From Siphonodentalium dalli (taxonomy: Eukaryota > Mollusca > Scaphopoda > Gadilida > Siphonodentaliidae), in NCBI GenBank assembly GCA_032622095.1, contig CP136065.1:117965195-118029194 (forward strand): a stretch of 64,000 bases of DNA, in the 5' to 3' direction. Under the pieces are notes generated by a model, which was given only the letters and a program-made list of their open reading frames with translations, was not told where the DNA came from and did no database searches. Each line of letters begins with the position of its first letter. Within the stretch, counting starts at the first letter, position 1. Shown piece by piece: positions 34,461-45,510 of this stretch. The position numbers and the translations under genes are program-made.

Positions 34461-36498
34461 TAGTCCAGGAGATATTGGTCGACCTCTGCACCCCCCCCCC
34501 CAGGACTTAACTTCACCCCACTAATTTTCTTCCTTAAGGTCTCCTCTAATTTTTTTTCAACTTGTTAACAAGAAAAAAAAGTGGCCGCAGAGACTCCAGA
34601 CAAGATGGCGTCCATCATGGCGGCCATTTTTTTTTAAATGCACCAGGTCTCTTTGATCGCCATTATAGTAAAGATGATAGCACATGCGGTCTTGTTTTCC
34701 GCTCGATTCGTTATGCTAATATACAACCATTACAAAATTAGCCAAAAATCCGACACCATAATCCAATATGGCGGCCAAGATGGCCGCCGTAATGTGAAAA
34801 TATGCTATTTTTCTGACATGTTACCACCTTTCGTTTGTCTCTGTGGGAAAATGTTTGAATTTTTGCGTCATATCATACATTTATCATATAGAGGAGTCAT
34901 TGGCGAACACATGGGGACCATAATATGCATTCATTGCGGGATATTTTTGTCCGATATCAACGTTTTCCCCAAATGCCGGTATCATAGGTCAATAGCCGAA
35001 TCTCCGTTAATAACGCGATGTTATGTTTCGAATCAATGATTGTTATTGCTATTATAACAACACCCATGCATATATATTTGCAGGAGATACTCGAGCTAGG
35101 ATTCCTCTTATACCTGAGTTGAGGAATATTTACCCAAATCCAAGATGGCGGCCAAAATGGCCACCAGAAATAAAAAATCGCCGAAAAATCGCTGATTTTA
35201 ACATCAGTGAGCATTATTGTCATGATAACTCCACACCTGCCTACTATTGTAAGTTGGGAACACTTAGGCGAAGAACTTTCCTTGTACCATATCCAAAATA
35301 AAAGTCCCCCCAAATCCAAAATGGCGCCCACAATGGCGGACAGATTTTGAAAAATCACCGAAATTCCCTCATATTCACATCATTGGGCATTATTGTCGAG
35401 ACAACTCCATCCATGCGTACAGTTGAGTTGGAAATACTGAGATGAAGTAATTACCTTACATCTCATGCAAGAAATGGTTTTCCAAATCAAAGATGGCGGC
35501 CAAAATGGCGACCAAAAATTTGAAAACAAGTCTACATTCCTTTACTTTCTTAGGATGGGCGTTATTGTTTCGCGATTTCTATCCACCATTTAATACATGT
35601 TGATATGGAATAGTGACATGAAGTATTCATTAGGGTTTGGCAAATGATACTCACAGCCAAGATCGCTGCTAAATTGGTGGCTAGAAATTGAAAAGAATTC
35701 ATTATTTTCACATATTAATTTCAACTTTTTGTCATAATATCGGTAAGTATGGATGTTAAAATCAGCGATTTTCGGCGATTTTTTATTTCTGGTGGCCATT
35801 TTGGCCGCCATCTTGGATTTGGGTAAATATTCCTCAACTCAGGTATAAGAGGAATCCTAGCTCGAGTATCTCCTGCAAATATATATGCATGGGTGTTGTT
35901 ATAATAGCAATAACAATCATTGATTCGAAACATAACATCGCGTTATTAACGGAGATTCGGCTTTGACCTATGATACCGGCATTTGGGGGGAAAACGTGAT
36001 ATCGGACAAAAATATCCCGCAATGAATGCATATTATGGTTCCCATGTGTTACACCAAGGACTCCTCTATATGATAAAATGTATAACATGGCGCAAAAAAT
36101 CTAACATTTTCCCACAGAGACAAACGAAAGGTGGTTAACACGTCAGAAAAATAGCATATTTTCACATTTCGGACGGCCCATCTTGGCCGCCATATTGGAT
36201 TCTGGTGTCGGATTTTTGGCTAATTTGTAAGGGTTGTATATTAGCATAACGAATCGAGCGGGGAAAACAAGACCGCATGTGCTATTATCTTTACTATAAT
36301 GGCGATCAAAGAGACCTGGTGCATTTAAAATAAATGGCCGCCATGATGGACGCCATCTTGTCTGGAGTCTCTGCGGCCACTTTTTTTTCTTGTTAACAAG
36401 TGAAAAAAATTAGAGGAGACCTTAAGGAAGAAAATATAGTGGGGTGGAAGTTAAGTCCTGGGGGGGGTGCAGAGGGTCGACCAATATCTCCTGGACTA
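34461..36498. mobile_element. Foldback element, two arms of about 745 bp
   Basis: Left arm 34461-35205 is the reverse complement of right arm 35752-36498 with high identity by eye. Outer ends are tagtccaggagatattggtc and its complement; inner ends are gattttaacatc. The 546-bp spacer contains further diverged 'ccaagatggcggccaaaatg' units of about 180 bp. Large open frames in both arms (for example 133 codons at 34638-35039) are mirror images and not convincing genes. No transposase is encoded. Confidence 0.9.
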
Positions 36499-37109
36499 AT
36501 AGTGCCTACAGCTGGTTTACTCAAGGAGAATAGAGCATATGGTTCAGAAAGTGTTGTCGACAATCGTTCATATTCATTGAGATATGTATAATTCTTCTCA
36601 GTTAATCAATAAAATTGTGACATAGAAGGTTTGTTAAACTTATATAAATATGTTATAATAACTCTACTCATATAGGCACACAGGTCATCCAAATAAATAA
36701 AAATGTTTATTGCTGTGATCTGATTCGTCTGGGTTAAAATCCTGAGCGACTTGTAGCAAGAATTGGATTAAATGTGGTTTTAAGCTTGTTCTCGGTATGA
36801 TTGTATAGTTGCTATGTTGATGTGACTTATTCGCTTGTTATATGAAAACATGCCACATTCTGAGTATAAGGTTTAGAAGATATTAAATTATGCAAACCCT
36901 ATTCAACATTTGAGGTTCTTTTCTGGAAAGAAATGTGGGACTTAAAAAAATGATATAAATGAATTGGGCTTTTTGATATTGAGGTAGACCTACATTGTGG
37001 AGAACAAGCATAAAATGCATTCATCAGAAATGATGTGCTTTGGAAACATGATAGAAGTTGAATTTAAAGAACCATTATGTGATTATTACTACTACTCCAA
37101 AAAAGAAGT
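36499..37109. other. Unassigned intron DNA
   Basis: Nothing recognised. Confidence 0.4.
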
Positions 37110-37470
37110 TAATATACAGTCAGCATGTAAATATGTACATGTATTGATGGGGGCATATACAGTCAGCATGTATATATATCGATGAGGGTCTATACAGTCA
37201 GCATGTAGATATGTATATGTATTGATGAGGGCATATACAGTCAGCATGTAGATATGTATATGTATTAATAGGGGTATATACAGTCAGCATGTAGATATGT
37301 ATATGTATTGATGGGGGGCATATACAGTCAGCATGTATATACATGTATATCGATGAGGGTCTATACAGTCAGCATGTAGATATGTATATGTATTGATGAG
37401 GGCATATACAGTCAGAATTTATATATATCGATGAGGGTATATACAGTCAGCATGTAGATAAGTATATGTA
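37110..37470. repeat. Minisatellite, about 35-50 bp units x8
   Basis: Eight units with 'tatacagtcagcatgta', 'gatatgtatatgtattgatg' and 'agggca'. Long and short forms alternate; the short form lacks the 'gatatgtatatgta' part. Confidence 0.9.
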
Positions 37471-37535
37471 TTAGAGATAACCACAAAAGAAAAGGGAAAC
37501 AATTTATAGTTTATAATGTGCATTTCATTTACTAG

Positions 37536-37797
37536 TAATATAAATGATAAGAATTTACAGACAGTTGATAATTTATCAAAACAGCAGATTCTGAACATTA
37601 ACAAGACAGTCAATGACTGTGGGGTCACTCACCAGACTGCAAAGACTGATAAGACTGGGACTCTGGAGACCACAATAGTTGGAACTTTTCATAATCACTT
37701 TAAAAGAAGTAGATCTAAACAGGATATGTGGCCAAATTACCAACTGTACACTACTGATCAACTTTGTAATGCCATTTTCACAAATCTGTCACCCAAG
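37536..37797 (+). CDS. Possible orphan exon on the plus strand
   Basis: An open stretch of 87 codons between a reasonable acceptor (catttcatttactag) and a donor (cccaag|gtaatag) on a codon boundary. It reads NINDKNLQTVDNLSKQQILN, then a polar middle, then NYQLYTTDQLCNAIFTNLSP and K. Composition is protein-like. The run DKTGTLE resembles the P-type ATPase phosphorylation motif, but its context does not fit that family. Function unknown. It is opposite in strand to the PDE gene and lies in its intron, so it could be a nested gene's exon, a captured fragment, or chance. Confidence 0.25.
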
Positions 37798-37829
37798 GTA
37801 ATAGATTGATGTTGTAATTGGGAATTAAT

Positions 37830-38097
37830 GACCTCTAGCAGATCTCCACGAAATGTTTGTAAAATGTCAGACTTCACTTGCAATGTTTAATATTTTTGGA
37901 GTTATGTCCCTGCCCACATTTGACCCCAGTGTCCTCATTTGAACAAATCTGAATGTGAGTCACCTAGGCAATATCCACACCAAATATGAACCCATACTGT
38001 CTTATGGTTCCAGAGGAGAAGTTTAAAGAATTGTTGACGGACGGACGAGGAGTGATGACTATAGCTCCACCAGAGACTTTGTCTCAGGTGAGCCAAA
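37830..38097 (+). repeat. SINE-like repeat with gagccaaaa tail, copy 1
   Basis: A short unit with 'gaatgtgagtcacctaggca', 'atccacaccaaatatgaacc', 'tggttccagaggagaag', 'aattgttgacggacggacg' and an end 'agctccaccagagac', 'tcaggtgagccaaaaacc'. A more complete copy is at 39340-39897. No internal Pol III boxes could be assigned with confidence. Confidence 0.65.
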
Positions 38098-38389
38098 AAC
38101 CAATGAAATTATAGAATGACTCCCCCCCCCCCCCCCTTTGGATCCCAGAATGCAACAGAATTCAAACTTTTTAATGGAAGGGGAAGAACTCCATCTTTAA
38201 TATATAGAGTTATTCCCCCTGCATTGAAAATAATTTAGCTTTTTACTGCAATCTAGATGACAAAACTCTTTGGCATCTCAATAAAAACAACATGTCCACA
38301 GTTTATTATACTGGAAAAGTTGATAATACAATGTTTTGGAGCTTTCTCTTTCAAATGGTATATAATATGGCATATATTTTATATAATGT

Positions 38390-38965
38390 AATCTGGGGGG
38401 TTAAAAATTAAGTAGTTTACTATTTTATATTCATTTTAGTCTAAATAATTAATTTTGAGAAAACAAATTACATCTCATTTAACAAATCTGCTAATTCCAC
38501 CCTCTCAACCCATGGGGACATCCCTGCAAGAATAGGACATCTGTGATTTATTTGGATGCTTGTCTACATTTGCCTAACAATATTTCCTTAACCTTGAGAG
38601 CCAGTGCATTCTCTTAGGTGAGGCTACCTATGGGACACTCACATATATATAAGACAATGCACTGGCATGATACTAGTACCATTGTTATAAAATAATAAAT
38701 ATTGGACAAATATTAAAACTAGGAGCCTCATTTTCTCTTGATCAATGGTCTATTATTTTATATTCATTTTATTTTAGTATACGTAATTGGTTTTGAAAAA
38801 AAAAATTACATCTCAATGAACAAATCTGAGAAATTTTCCCCCTTCCCAAACATATGCGAGAATAGGACATATCTGATTTATTTCGATGTCTGACAAAATT
38901 GGCCTAACAATATTTCCTTGATCCCCAGTGTATTCTCTTATATATAGGAGAATACACTGGTTGCA
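38390..38965. repeat. Tandem pair of units bearing short hairpin MITEs
   Basis: Two units of about 330 bp ('attacatctca.t.aacaaatctg', 'ggcctaacaatatttcctt'), each ending in a small hairpin. The first hairpin is gccagtgcattctctta (38600-38616) with taagacaatgcactggc (38650-38666). The second is ccagtgtattctctta / gagaatacactgg (38925-38960). A 14-18 base C tract is upstream at 38121-38138. Confidence 0.75.
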
Positions 38966-39339
38966 GGGTCTTTTTGCTGTACCAGCATAGCTCTGGTAAT
39001 GAAATGGTTAATAATAATACTATTATAAAATGTGTAAACTGTCAAACAGTTAGAGTTGTATTTGAGATTGCTGTAAACACATAGGATTAAATTTCACTCA
39101 CACACCTCATTCTCTCCCAGCCTGATACTTGTGGATATTGAGATAAAAGTTAATTACTTTATAATGACTGGACACACAGCTGTGAGAACTGTGAGAAGTA
39201 AGGCTGGTCAGTTCCTGGCATGTCATATAACTAAAGTGTAAGGCTTTTAATGGGGAATCTGGAGTGGGGTGGCAGGGCAGGTGGGGAGGTGGGGGGGGGG
39301 GGGGTTGAGGGGGGCAAGGATTTAAAACAAGGATTTAAA
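38966..39339. other. Unassigned DNA with G-rich tract
   Basis: A G-rich run at about 39268-39315 (gtgggggggggggggggttg type). Nothing else seen. Confidence 0.5.
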
Positions 39340-39897
39340 TAAAAACAATTTAAAGAGTTATGTCCCTGGGCCCTGGCTCTGCCCCTATTTGACCCAGTGA
39401 ACCCCATCTGAACCCCAGTCACACAAGGACTCTCCATACAAAATGTAAGCTAAATCGGTCAAATGGTTCAAAAGAAAAAGTCATTCTAAGAATTACTATG
39501 GAGGAATAGAGTTTATGGCCCTGGTTTCTCAACTAATCAACATGGAGACCTCATTTTAACAAATCTTAATTTGAGTCAACTAGGGAACATCCACACCAAA
39601 TATGAATCCATATGGCCTTATAGTTCAGTAAAAGAAGTCGTTCTAAGAATTACTATGGAGGAATAGAGTTATGGCCCTGCTTTCACAACTATTTCACCCA
39701 GTGACCTCATTTGAAACAAATCTGAATGTGATTCAACTAGGGAACATCCACACCAAATATGAACCAATTCGGTATGATGGTTTCAGAGGAGAAGATGTTT
39801 AAAAAATTGTTGACGGACGGATGGACGGACTGACGGACGACGGACGAGGAGTGATGACTATAGCTCCACCGGAGACTTCGTCTCAGGTGAGCTAAAA
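39340..39897 (+). repeat. SINE-like repeat with gagctaaaa tail, copy 2
   Basis: Contains 'agttatgtccctgggccctg', three tandem 'ttctaagaattactatggag' modules, 'atccacaccaaatatgaacc', 'attgttgacggacggatgga' and ends 'tcgtctcaggtgagctaaaa'. Related to copy 1 at 37830-38097. Confidence 0.7.
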
Positions 39898-40319
39898 ATG
39901 GATTATCTCATTCCTTCATAATGATGTTTTATATAGTTTCTGTCTTCTATCAATTAATAGTGATTTATATCGATATTTTCTTATATACTGCAATAATCAA
40001 GTGCGACTTTTAATCATTATTATTTTTCTAATATACCATGATGAGAGGTTCAGGCAAACTCAGATAAAAATAGAATTCTCCCGCTTGATACACTCTGTAA
40101 GCCATAAATGTCACAAATTGATCGTACAATTATACCAGAAAATTCTAAATAAAACAGATATTATTGACAGGCATTTCCGGACAGGGGCAGGCTTCTCAAA
40201 CGGTTCCAGTACCGGTCTCGGAACTATTGGTACTTGAAATTTGTTATGGTACTGGTGTGAGTATCCCCCCACAATGCCCTGATCATCTCCTCCCCCCCCC
40301 CCCAAATTGTTCTTACCTC

Positions 40320-42005
40320 AACATCTAATGGCCAGTTACTCAGTTTATGATTCAATATGACTATGCGACTGAGAAAATCTATCCCTGGTGACATTGAAGC
40401 ATGTATTTTCTGTGATAGAGGCAATAATTAAAGTTCAGAGAATTTTCATTGAAAATTACCTAGAGTTGGAGAGCCCAGAAAGTTTAATTTTAAGTATTGA
40501 GCACAAAAGGTTTGATGTGTCAGAATTGTCAGGACGACTGTGCTCAGTGTGCTGACGGAACAAACCCAATTTTAAGTTTCGCCATTACAGCATTAAGGGG
40601 TCAGAAGCCCACCAAAAATTAAAAAAAAATAACTTTTTAAAAAACTTTTGAGTACGAACATGAAATTTGGTCTGATCGTACCTGGAGACTATACTGATCA
40701 TAAAAAATAAACTTAAGAAAATGTTTTTTTTGCAGCATTTTCAGATAAGAATGGGTCTTTTGCACAAATTGTGTTGAGTATAGAAGGAGATGGTCCCATA
40801 AATGGTCAGATTTAGTGTAGAGTATGTAGTGGTTATTAGTCTCATTTTATCATTCAATATAACTATGCGACTGAGAAAAAAAATATTGGTGACAATGAAT
40901 CATGCATTTTCTGTGAAAGATGCAATAAGTCAATTTCCCGTTTCTCAAGCCAAAACACTTTGAAAAGGATGCATGCGCAAATTTAATTTATTTTTTTTTT
41001 GCAGGCCCTTATATCATTTGCAAGCAGTTTATCTTGCAACATATGCATGTATTTGAGTAGTCGGAGATAACATGATCTTGCAATCAAGATATACCTACAG
41101 AATGAGATGGTTGACATGACTCAATAGAATGTGTCAGAGTAAATCTTGCCTTGGAATTACTGCTTTTATTAGTTCCTATTTGCATATTTACATTTAGTAG
41201 TTTAATAGAGATGAATAAACTAAATAAATAGCTACTATAGTCCAGAGCAACTTTGGTCTTGCAAGATGAAGTAGTGACATAGTCATGGGGAGAATTTAAG
41301 TCATACCATTCCACATTATGTTGTTTTATTGGACTGTTCCCTTTCCCTCAAATCAGATTAAGTTTTCAAACATGACAAACATCATTCAATTCTCTTAAAA
41401 GTTAGATATTAATGCTACATGTATATACAAGAGTTCAAAACAATTTAAGTACCATGTTCAATTACCATGAGCTATATTATTTAAACTACATGGCCCCACT
41501 TTAAAGAGTTATATACAAGGTACATAAGCCTTTAACTCCTCAAAATATGCTTGTAATAGAATAAAAAAAAAAATTGGACTAAGGGTCCACCAAAAAAAAG
41601 GTTGCATGCACAGGGTTTCGGGAAACAGGAAATTGACTTTGTGTGGCAAAATTAAAGTTCAGAGAAATTTCAATGAAAATAACAGTTTATTTTTACGCTG
41701 CCTGAATTATTCTTAACTTAACATGTATTGGCCAGTTAGTCTCATTTTATCATTCAATATGACTATGTGACTCAGAAAAATAATCATTGGTGACAAGGAA
41801 CCATGTTTTTTCTTCAGCAGACAGTACAGCTCAAAATTTTTGTTTGTTGAAAATTACCCAGTTTATCCCCCCCCCCCCCCAGGCTTGAGTTTTTTTTTAC
41901 CTCAATATCTAAAGGCCAGTTACTCTCATTTTATCAATTCAATATGACTATTGGGTGACAATAAAGCATGTATTTTCTGTGAAAGAGGCAATAATTAAAT
42001 GTTGA
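40320..42005. repeat. Four dispersed copies of a unit of about 100 bp
   Basis: Copies at about 40325-40435, 40835-40935, 41725-41825 and 41905-42000 share 'ggccagttactc', 'attttat.attcaatatgac', 'tatgcgactgagaaaa', 'ggtgacaatgaa' and 'catgtattttctgtgaaaga'. Poly-C runs at 40289-40302 and 41868-41881 precede two of them. Intervening DNA is unassigned. Confidence 0.7.
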
Positions 42006-42645
42006 AAATTACCCAGTATATCTTAGCTAGGTAATTTTCAATGAAAAACACTCCAAAACTACGTTCCCTTAGACTGCGTTCCTTCACTAGGAACGCACTG
42101 TATTCATCTAGGAGGTGATGCAGTTAGTTCCTAATGACCATTCCTAATAACATGCATGCAGACTTCACAACTGTAAGGCAGTGATGCCAGCTGTAAATAA
42201 ATGTTGCTGGCAATTTGTAATTAATAGATTCACGAATTAATATGAATATACGAATAAAATAATAAACTACATCAGACTTCATTGAACATAATTTTCCCAA
42301 TGGATAGTTATAAAAATGAGGTGATGATATGATAGCTGAACAAAGTACGACGTGGAAAGAAACAAAGATATCGAAAGGTGAAAACCTAACTTTGTTATAG
42401 CTGATATCTATAAATGTGTAGGTTTGTAAAAACATGTGACTGTTCCTGCCATGTGCTTCTTCACAGCAATACCATAGTAATACAAGTTACACGTGCATGT
42501 GACTGAACCTGGTTGATATCACCTTGTAGACTTGTTCCATTCAGGCTATATTTGCCAGGGGAAATCCAGAAGAAATTGGTCAAAATTAAAATAAAACATA
42601 AAATTTAACTATGGATAGGTCTTGAAATAAGTCAGTAACGATTAC
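42006..42645. other. Intron DNA next to exon d
   Basis: No element recognised. The 103-codon minus frame at 42124-42435 has no recognisable family. Confidence 0.4.
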
Positions 42646-42789
42646 CTCAAATATGTTCTCATCATTTTTGTTGAAGGGTGTCCCATCCAGTTTGTTGATC
42701 AGCTGACTCACACCAATCACCTTCCCCTGAGCATTTTTGATAGGCATACACATGATGGACTTTGTGAAAAAGCTTGTTTTTTCATCCAC
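42646..42789 (-). CDS. PDE11: PDE11-like exon d (GAF-B core with NKxnFx3DE)
   Basis: Exon of 144 nt (48 codons, phase 0 at both ends) after tttttgcag and before GTAATC. It encodes [20 protein letters not shown] then a [17 protein letters not shown] strand and NKNDENIFE. This contains an intact NK...F...DE motif ([13 protein letters not shown]), the signature of PDE-type GAF domains that stabilises the nucleotide-binding fold. SIMCMPIKN is the usual core strand. The flanking intron just upstream contains a short stretch like the 5' end of the 2 kb repeat family, but the exon is clean. Confidence 0.92.
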
Positions 42790-43089
42790 CTGCAAAAATA
42801 AATGCGAGGCCGATCGTGATAGATAGATCATGCCATGAATATCTACTCTTGCTAACGCCCATAGAGATCATATTCCATCAGTACAAAACCTTGGAACTTT
42901 TTGAATTTTTGACAGGGAACCTTATATATTTCTTAGTTGTTAATTGTTCTTTAATAATGTACTACACTGTAGGTGAATGTCCCCAACTCTAAATTGCATG
43001 CTTTTCTCTTACTTTTGTGAGCCGATTTCTCAATAAACATCGAATTAATTATCCAGGAGAAGTGACTCAACGCAAAATCTAGGGTCCTG

Positions 43090-44142
43090 CGAATTGGAGA
43101 TTTTGATCAAATCGAATTCAGGAAATCGAATCGAATGTCGAATCGAATCATATCTGTGTGTTGCATTCTCAAATGGGCATGTTTTGACAACGATTATACG
43201 ATTTGTGAAAGGTTCTAAGAACTACACGCACAAAGTTCTATCATGACTTATGTGGCGATGAACCATCGTTTAACTTCAGTTCGAATGATAATTGTCGAGA
43301 AAGAAAAAAACAGATTTTAAAAAACGTCCATGCGGCCGTCACGACGATTAATATATAACCACTAAACGGATTATTGGAACTAAAATCACGCGAAATTTGT
43401 ACAGTTTGCATGTACATGCAAAATTGCAAATCGACCTTCGAAATCACCCGTTGTTATAAACTTGAAGATGCAACAACAGTCGCAGGGTAGCCTGTTTATG
43501 TAGTGCTGGATGCTTCTTGGACATATGATTCCATAGATGGGTCATTGTCGCAGATGCTTGCGATTTATACACCATGTCGCAGTCATTTATTAATGACCAT
43601 TTTCGGTAAGGATTGTCCGTTTATAAGTGGACAATCTTATGCGCATTAGGTGGGTCATCACACGTGTAAGTCCCTGCACTATGTCAAAGAACGCTCCGAA
43701 ATTGAAAGTACATTTTCAAAAGAAAACACCGCCAAAATGCACTTTTCGATGCCGGTAACATGTGTTGTTTACATTCTCAGCTATATTACGCTAGCGGTTG
43801 CTCAGTCACTATTACTATTCACGCGCGTCGTCGGTCCATCGGTGATCTCCAAACTTTTGGCTACTATGTTCAAAGCTAGAATTCAGGCGTATTTAGTCGT
43901 CCTATAGTGGCTAATTGCTGGTTATACTTATATTTGAAATATATAATCGCGATGTACAATAAGAATTATAAGGTGCATATATACATCATTTTCTGTAATT
44001 AAATGGCACAAAAAATAAGCTAAGATAGACATGTGTACTTGTCCGTAAACAGCCTACTTTGCAACCAATGTATATTCGAAATTTCGAGTGGGCAATTTCG
44101 ACTCGAATTCGAATTGAATTTGACTTTCGAATCGAATCTCGA
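43090..44142. repeat. Region bounded by 'gaatcgaat' clusters
   Basis: Both edges carry dense 'cgaatcgaat' motifs (43105-43155 and 44075-44145), partly in inverted arrangement ('caaatcgaattcaggaaatc' versus 'gactttcgaatcgaatctcg'). Similar words occur at 26640-26670 and 62135-62160. This may be an element of about 1 kb with such ends; no coding sequence was recognised. Confidence 0.4.
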
Positions 44143-44762
44143 ATATTCCGCTAAAGGAAGCCTTTCACACTGAACTATATGGATTAGAATGCAAGCCCAG
44201 GAGGAGGCACGAGCAACAAAGTTAATAGCCAAATTTAGAGGGGAATGTACTCTTCTAAAACAGATTGCACATAAATATGAACTCTTAATGAATCTGTTAT
44301 GATTAGTTAGTTGAAAATAACTCATATAGTTAAGAGTTCTATATTGCTCAAACGTGTACCTCCCCCCTTGTTTTGGAAGAAACATCCCAGGTGGTGCCAT
44401 CCAATTCATAGTTGCGAGCGAACCGAGCAAGTATAACTGAAGAAGATACTCTTTGTTCTTCTTCTCTTTTTCTTCTTCTTCTTTCTTCATCTTTCAGTTC
44501 TAAGGTCCCAGCCGCCATGGGATGCAAGGAGACTAACTCACTCTCCGCCTTAGCGACAGAACGACCTGCACTGGAGAAGGCCCACTCCGAAGATGGCGAG
44601 ACAACCAACATTAAGAGATAACTAACTGCTGTTCACCAAAGCAAATGGCAGATAACCTGGAGAACCCATGAGATCATGTCAGAAGGCCCTACCAAAGCTG
44701 CGCCCATCAATCCAATTGGTCGGAGCCAGAGTACAGATCCCTGGCATGATCCAATGTATCAC

Positions 44763-44801
44763 TAAATCTATTATATATTTTGAAAGATCTGTGTATGTGT
44801 T

Positions 44802-44838
<37 letters not shown>

Positions 44839-45510
44839 AAAATCGATGGACTCAAAAACGACTAAGCCAATTTCGATGAAATTTGGTATTTGGATGTGTT
44901 TTCGGCCGGAGACGAACATAGGCATATTTATTTGTCCGTGCGAGGTCAACTTTTCACGTGCGGAGGTCAAATCTGTTTTTACGCCGTTTTTGCGCTAATA
45001 TATTTCAGTTCGGTGCTCACAAATCGATTCGATATAGCGCGAATAATAAATTGCCAGTCATATAATTTGCACGGTTAGAATCTGTGGCGTGTCCTCTTTC
45101 CAACGATATATAATATGTATGTATCCGTTTTAGTTATCTGCCTCAATTATTAGGTACAAGTGGTCCGATGCTTTTATCGGGATAAAATCAATGCGTAATT
45201 TCTATGACGTCGTCAGAGGTCATAAAGTTAGATTACGTTAACTCTCACCCTGCCGATGCATTTGACTGTGTCGCGTTAACTCATCACCGGCCGAGGTATC
45301 CGCAAATGACATTGGGCTATATATCTCGGAAACGGGTGTAGCTATCGACTTGAAATTTGGTATGTGAATGTATCTTGCCCCGGATACGAATTTTATCGGG
45401 TCGCCGAGCACGTGCGACACCAGCTTCGCGCATGCGCAGACCAGATCTAGGAAACGGGTGGAGCAATCGACTTGAAATTTGGTTTTTGAATAGCCCGGAC
45501 GAAGTCGGGT
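44763..45510 (+). mobile_element. Helitron-like insertion inside TIR element 2
   Basis: Element 1 reads straight through 'catgatccaa...aacagccacaagcaca' at 18947-18985, while element 2 has about 750 extra bases between the matching words at 44755 and 45527. The insert starts 'tctattatatattttg' with a TGTGTTTGTTTG run and a (TG)n tract at 44800-44836. It ends with the 122-bp unit type and the hairpin 'gcccggacgaagtcgggt', as in the ends at 12.9 and 15.4 kb. The terminal CTAG is not preserved. Confidence 0.65.
44798..44836. repeat. (TG)n microsatellite
   Basis: About 15 TG dinucleotides, interrupted near the start by TTTG units. Confidence 0.95.

Noticed and set aside
34638-36088. 133-codon and related frames in the foldback arms
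   Set aside because: The same DNA is open in mirror positions in both arms; there is no family resemblance or splice context.
37641-37668. DKTGTLE resembling a P-type ATPase phosphorylation site
   Set aside because: The flanking residues do not match any P-type ATPase, and the usual T-E-N continuation is absent.
44798-44836. (TG)n tract as Z-DNA or regulatory site
   Set aside because: It is an ordinary microsatellite grown from the TGTG-rich start of a Helitron-like insert.
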